DNA from: a virus | DNA: 32,010 nucleotides | IMG/VR virus record: IMGVR_UViG_3300043466_002174 | Span: 1 to 32,010 of that record | Reading direction: 5' to 3' (one strand) | Part shown: in pieces, positions 31,359-32,010 of the stretch | Layout of the letters: the number at the start of each line of letters is the position of its first letter | How positions within the stretch are numbered: the first letter of the stretch is position 1 | Position numbers and translations under genes: made by a program | The notes under the pieces: model-generated | Told to the model about the DNA's origin: nothing | The model's database searches: none | What the model saw: the letters and a program-made list of their open reading frames with translations, nothing else

Positions 31359-31961
31359 ATGGCGTTACCAAGAGAAGTCCAAAATTTGATCAAAAAACAA
31401 TCTGGCAGAATCATAAGAGATTCTGTTGAAAAAAGAATTCTTTTATCCTTTAATAATTTAAAGGAACAAATGATTTCTGAATTTGCTGATCACCCCATTT
31501 CTCAGGAAATCTTAATGGGTCCAGACGCTCCAAACTTAAGCGGAACATTGGGCGGATACGGCAATTTATTTTCTTATATTGGATTTTATGCGGGAGATAG
31601 ACCTCTTGATCCTATCGTAAAAATTTTAGAAAGAACAACAATAAGGTTCTCTGGATTTATTGATGACGGAGCGGTTTGGAATATATTTATGCCCGCCAAA
31701 GAAGATATTTGGGACGTAACCCCAATGCCTTGGGCTCCTGGCCGCAGTTGGGCAAAAGGAATGGAAACAGGAATATCAGGGGTAGGTTACTATCTTTATC
31801 TAGAAAAAGACATCCCCCAATCAAGATCCGAAGCCGCGATTCAATTAAAAAATAAACTCCGCACTAAAGTTAGATTTAAAAACACAAAGTACATTAGCCA
31901 AATCTTAGCTAAGTATGAAAAACTATTTTCTCAATTAGATGAAACCGCAATATCAACATAA
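31359..31961 (+). CDS. putative neck/tail completion protein
   Basis: A 200-aa protein starting MALPREVQNLIKKQSGRIIR one base after the preceding stop. An upstream in-frame ATG at 31254 was not chosen, because it lies deep in the previous gene. A basic amphipathic N-terminal helix is followed by a region rich in aromatic residues (GGYGNLFSYIGFYAGDRPLD, WNIFMPAKEDIWDVTPMPWA) and a C-terminal basic helix. The N-terminal helix plus small beta domain vaguely recalls HK97 gp10-like completion proteins. No confident family. Confidence 0.55.
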   Translation: MALPREVQNLIKKQSGRIIRDSVEKRILLSFNNLKEQMISEFADHPISQEILMGPDAPNLSGTLGGYGNLFSYIGFYAGDRPLDPIVKILERTTIRFSGFIDDGAVWNIFMPAKEDIWDVTPMPWAPGRSWAKGMETGISGVGYYLYLEKDIPQSRSEAAIQLKNKLRTKVRFKNTKYISQILAKYEKLFSQLDETAIST

Positions 31962-32010
31962 TGTCACAACGTCTTTTGCGCTTTGGTTAGACCACTATCT
32001 TCTTGACAAA
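31939..32010 (+). CDS. 5' fragment of the next gene, cut by window edge
   Basis: An ATG at 31939, inside the end of the previous gene and in another frame, opens a frame of 24 codons to the last base (MKPQYQHNVTTSFALWLDHY...). The overlap of 23 bases matches overlaps elsewhere in this genome. The later ATG at 31961 is excluded because its frame stops after nine codons. The product is probably another structural protein, but too little is visible for identification. Confidence 0.6.
   Translation, partial: MKPQYQHNVTTSFALWLDHYLLDK

Noticed and set aside
1-32010. tRNA genes, integrase or attachment sites
   Set aside because: No cloverleaf-like segment, recombinase motif or direct repeat pair was recognised by eye.

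Overview
The window is part of a tailed double-stranded DNA phage (Caudoviricetes) or a prophage-like contig. It holds a TP901-type tape measure protein, tail-tube-like and tail-tip/fibre genes, an S74-chaperoned fibre and a small replication/regulation cluster (dUTPase, phage sigma factor, SSB). The sequence is AT-rich with gapless, overlapping genes. Many starts lack a strong Shine-Dalgarno sequence. No host gene, tRNA, integrase or capsid gene is visible, and the host cannot be assigned. The mix of Hsp20, 2OG-Fe(II) oxygenases, glycosyltransferases and Ig-like/RCC1/LamG tail modules is typical of environmental, often aquatic, phages; that is an inference.

Layout. Positions 1-134 hold a C-rich tract (G-quadruplex potential on the minus strand), an AT hairpin and a sigma70-like promoter. 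Positions 135-3536 (+) hold dut, sigma factor, ssb, a GT4 glycosyltransferase, an Hsp20-like protein, an intrinsic terminator and an FmdB-like small protein. A convergent junction follows. Positions 3520-30848 (-) form one uninterrupted gene train, read right to left: three small genes (the last two look like a tail assembly chaperone pair), a 2919-aa tape measure protein, two tube-like proteins flanking a LamG-bearing tail protein, an RCC1 propeller protein, an S74 fibre, a 12-Ig-domain protein with a long proline-rich C-terminus, and four modification enzymes (O-fucosyltransferase-like, tandem prolyl-hydroxylase-like dioxygenase, GT4, TibC/BAHT-like heptosyltransferase). At 30849-30901 a divergent AT-rich palindromic region separates this train from plus-strand neck/connector-like genes (30902 to the end, the last one truncated by the window edge). 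No stretch longer than 300 bases lacks a gene.

Two systems stand out. First, the tape measure protein carries a central run of seven cassettes (residues about 627-1724) separated by a near-invariant G-[YF]-[IV]-P-N-[FY] motif. At least two cassettes have clear enzyme signatures: a P-loop NTPase and a HAD phosphatase with all motifs. Two more carry PD-(D/E)XK-nuclease-like residues. This looks like enzyme cargo threaded on the tail ruler. Second, a prolyl-4-hydroxylase-like tandem enzyme and three glycosyltransferases sit in the same gene train, immediately downstream of a protein ending in [13 protein letters not shown] and PEPEPV tandem repeats. This suggests a phage-encoded hydroxylation/glycosylation pathway for a proline-rich tail appendage.
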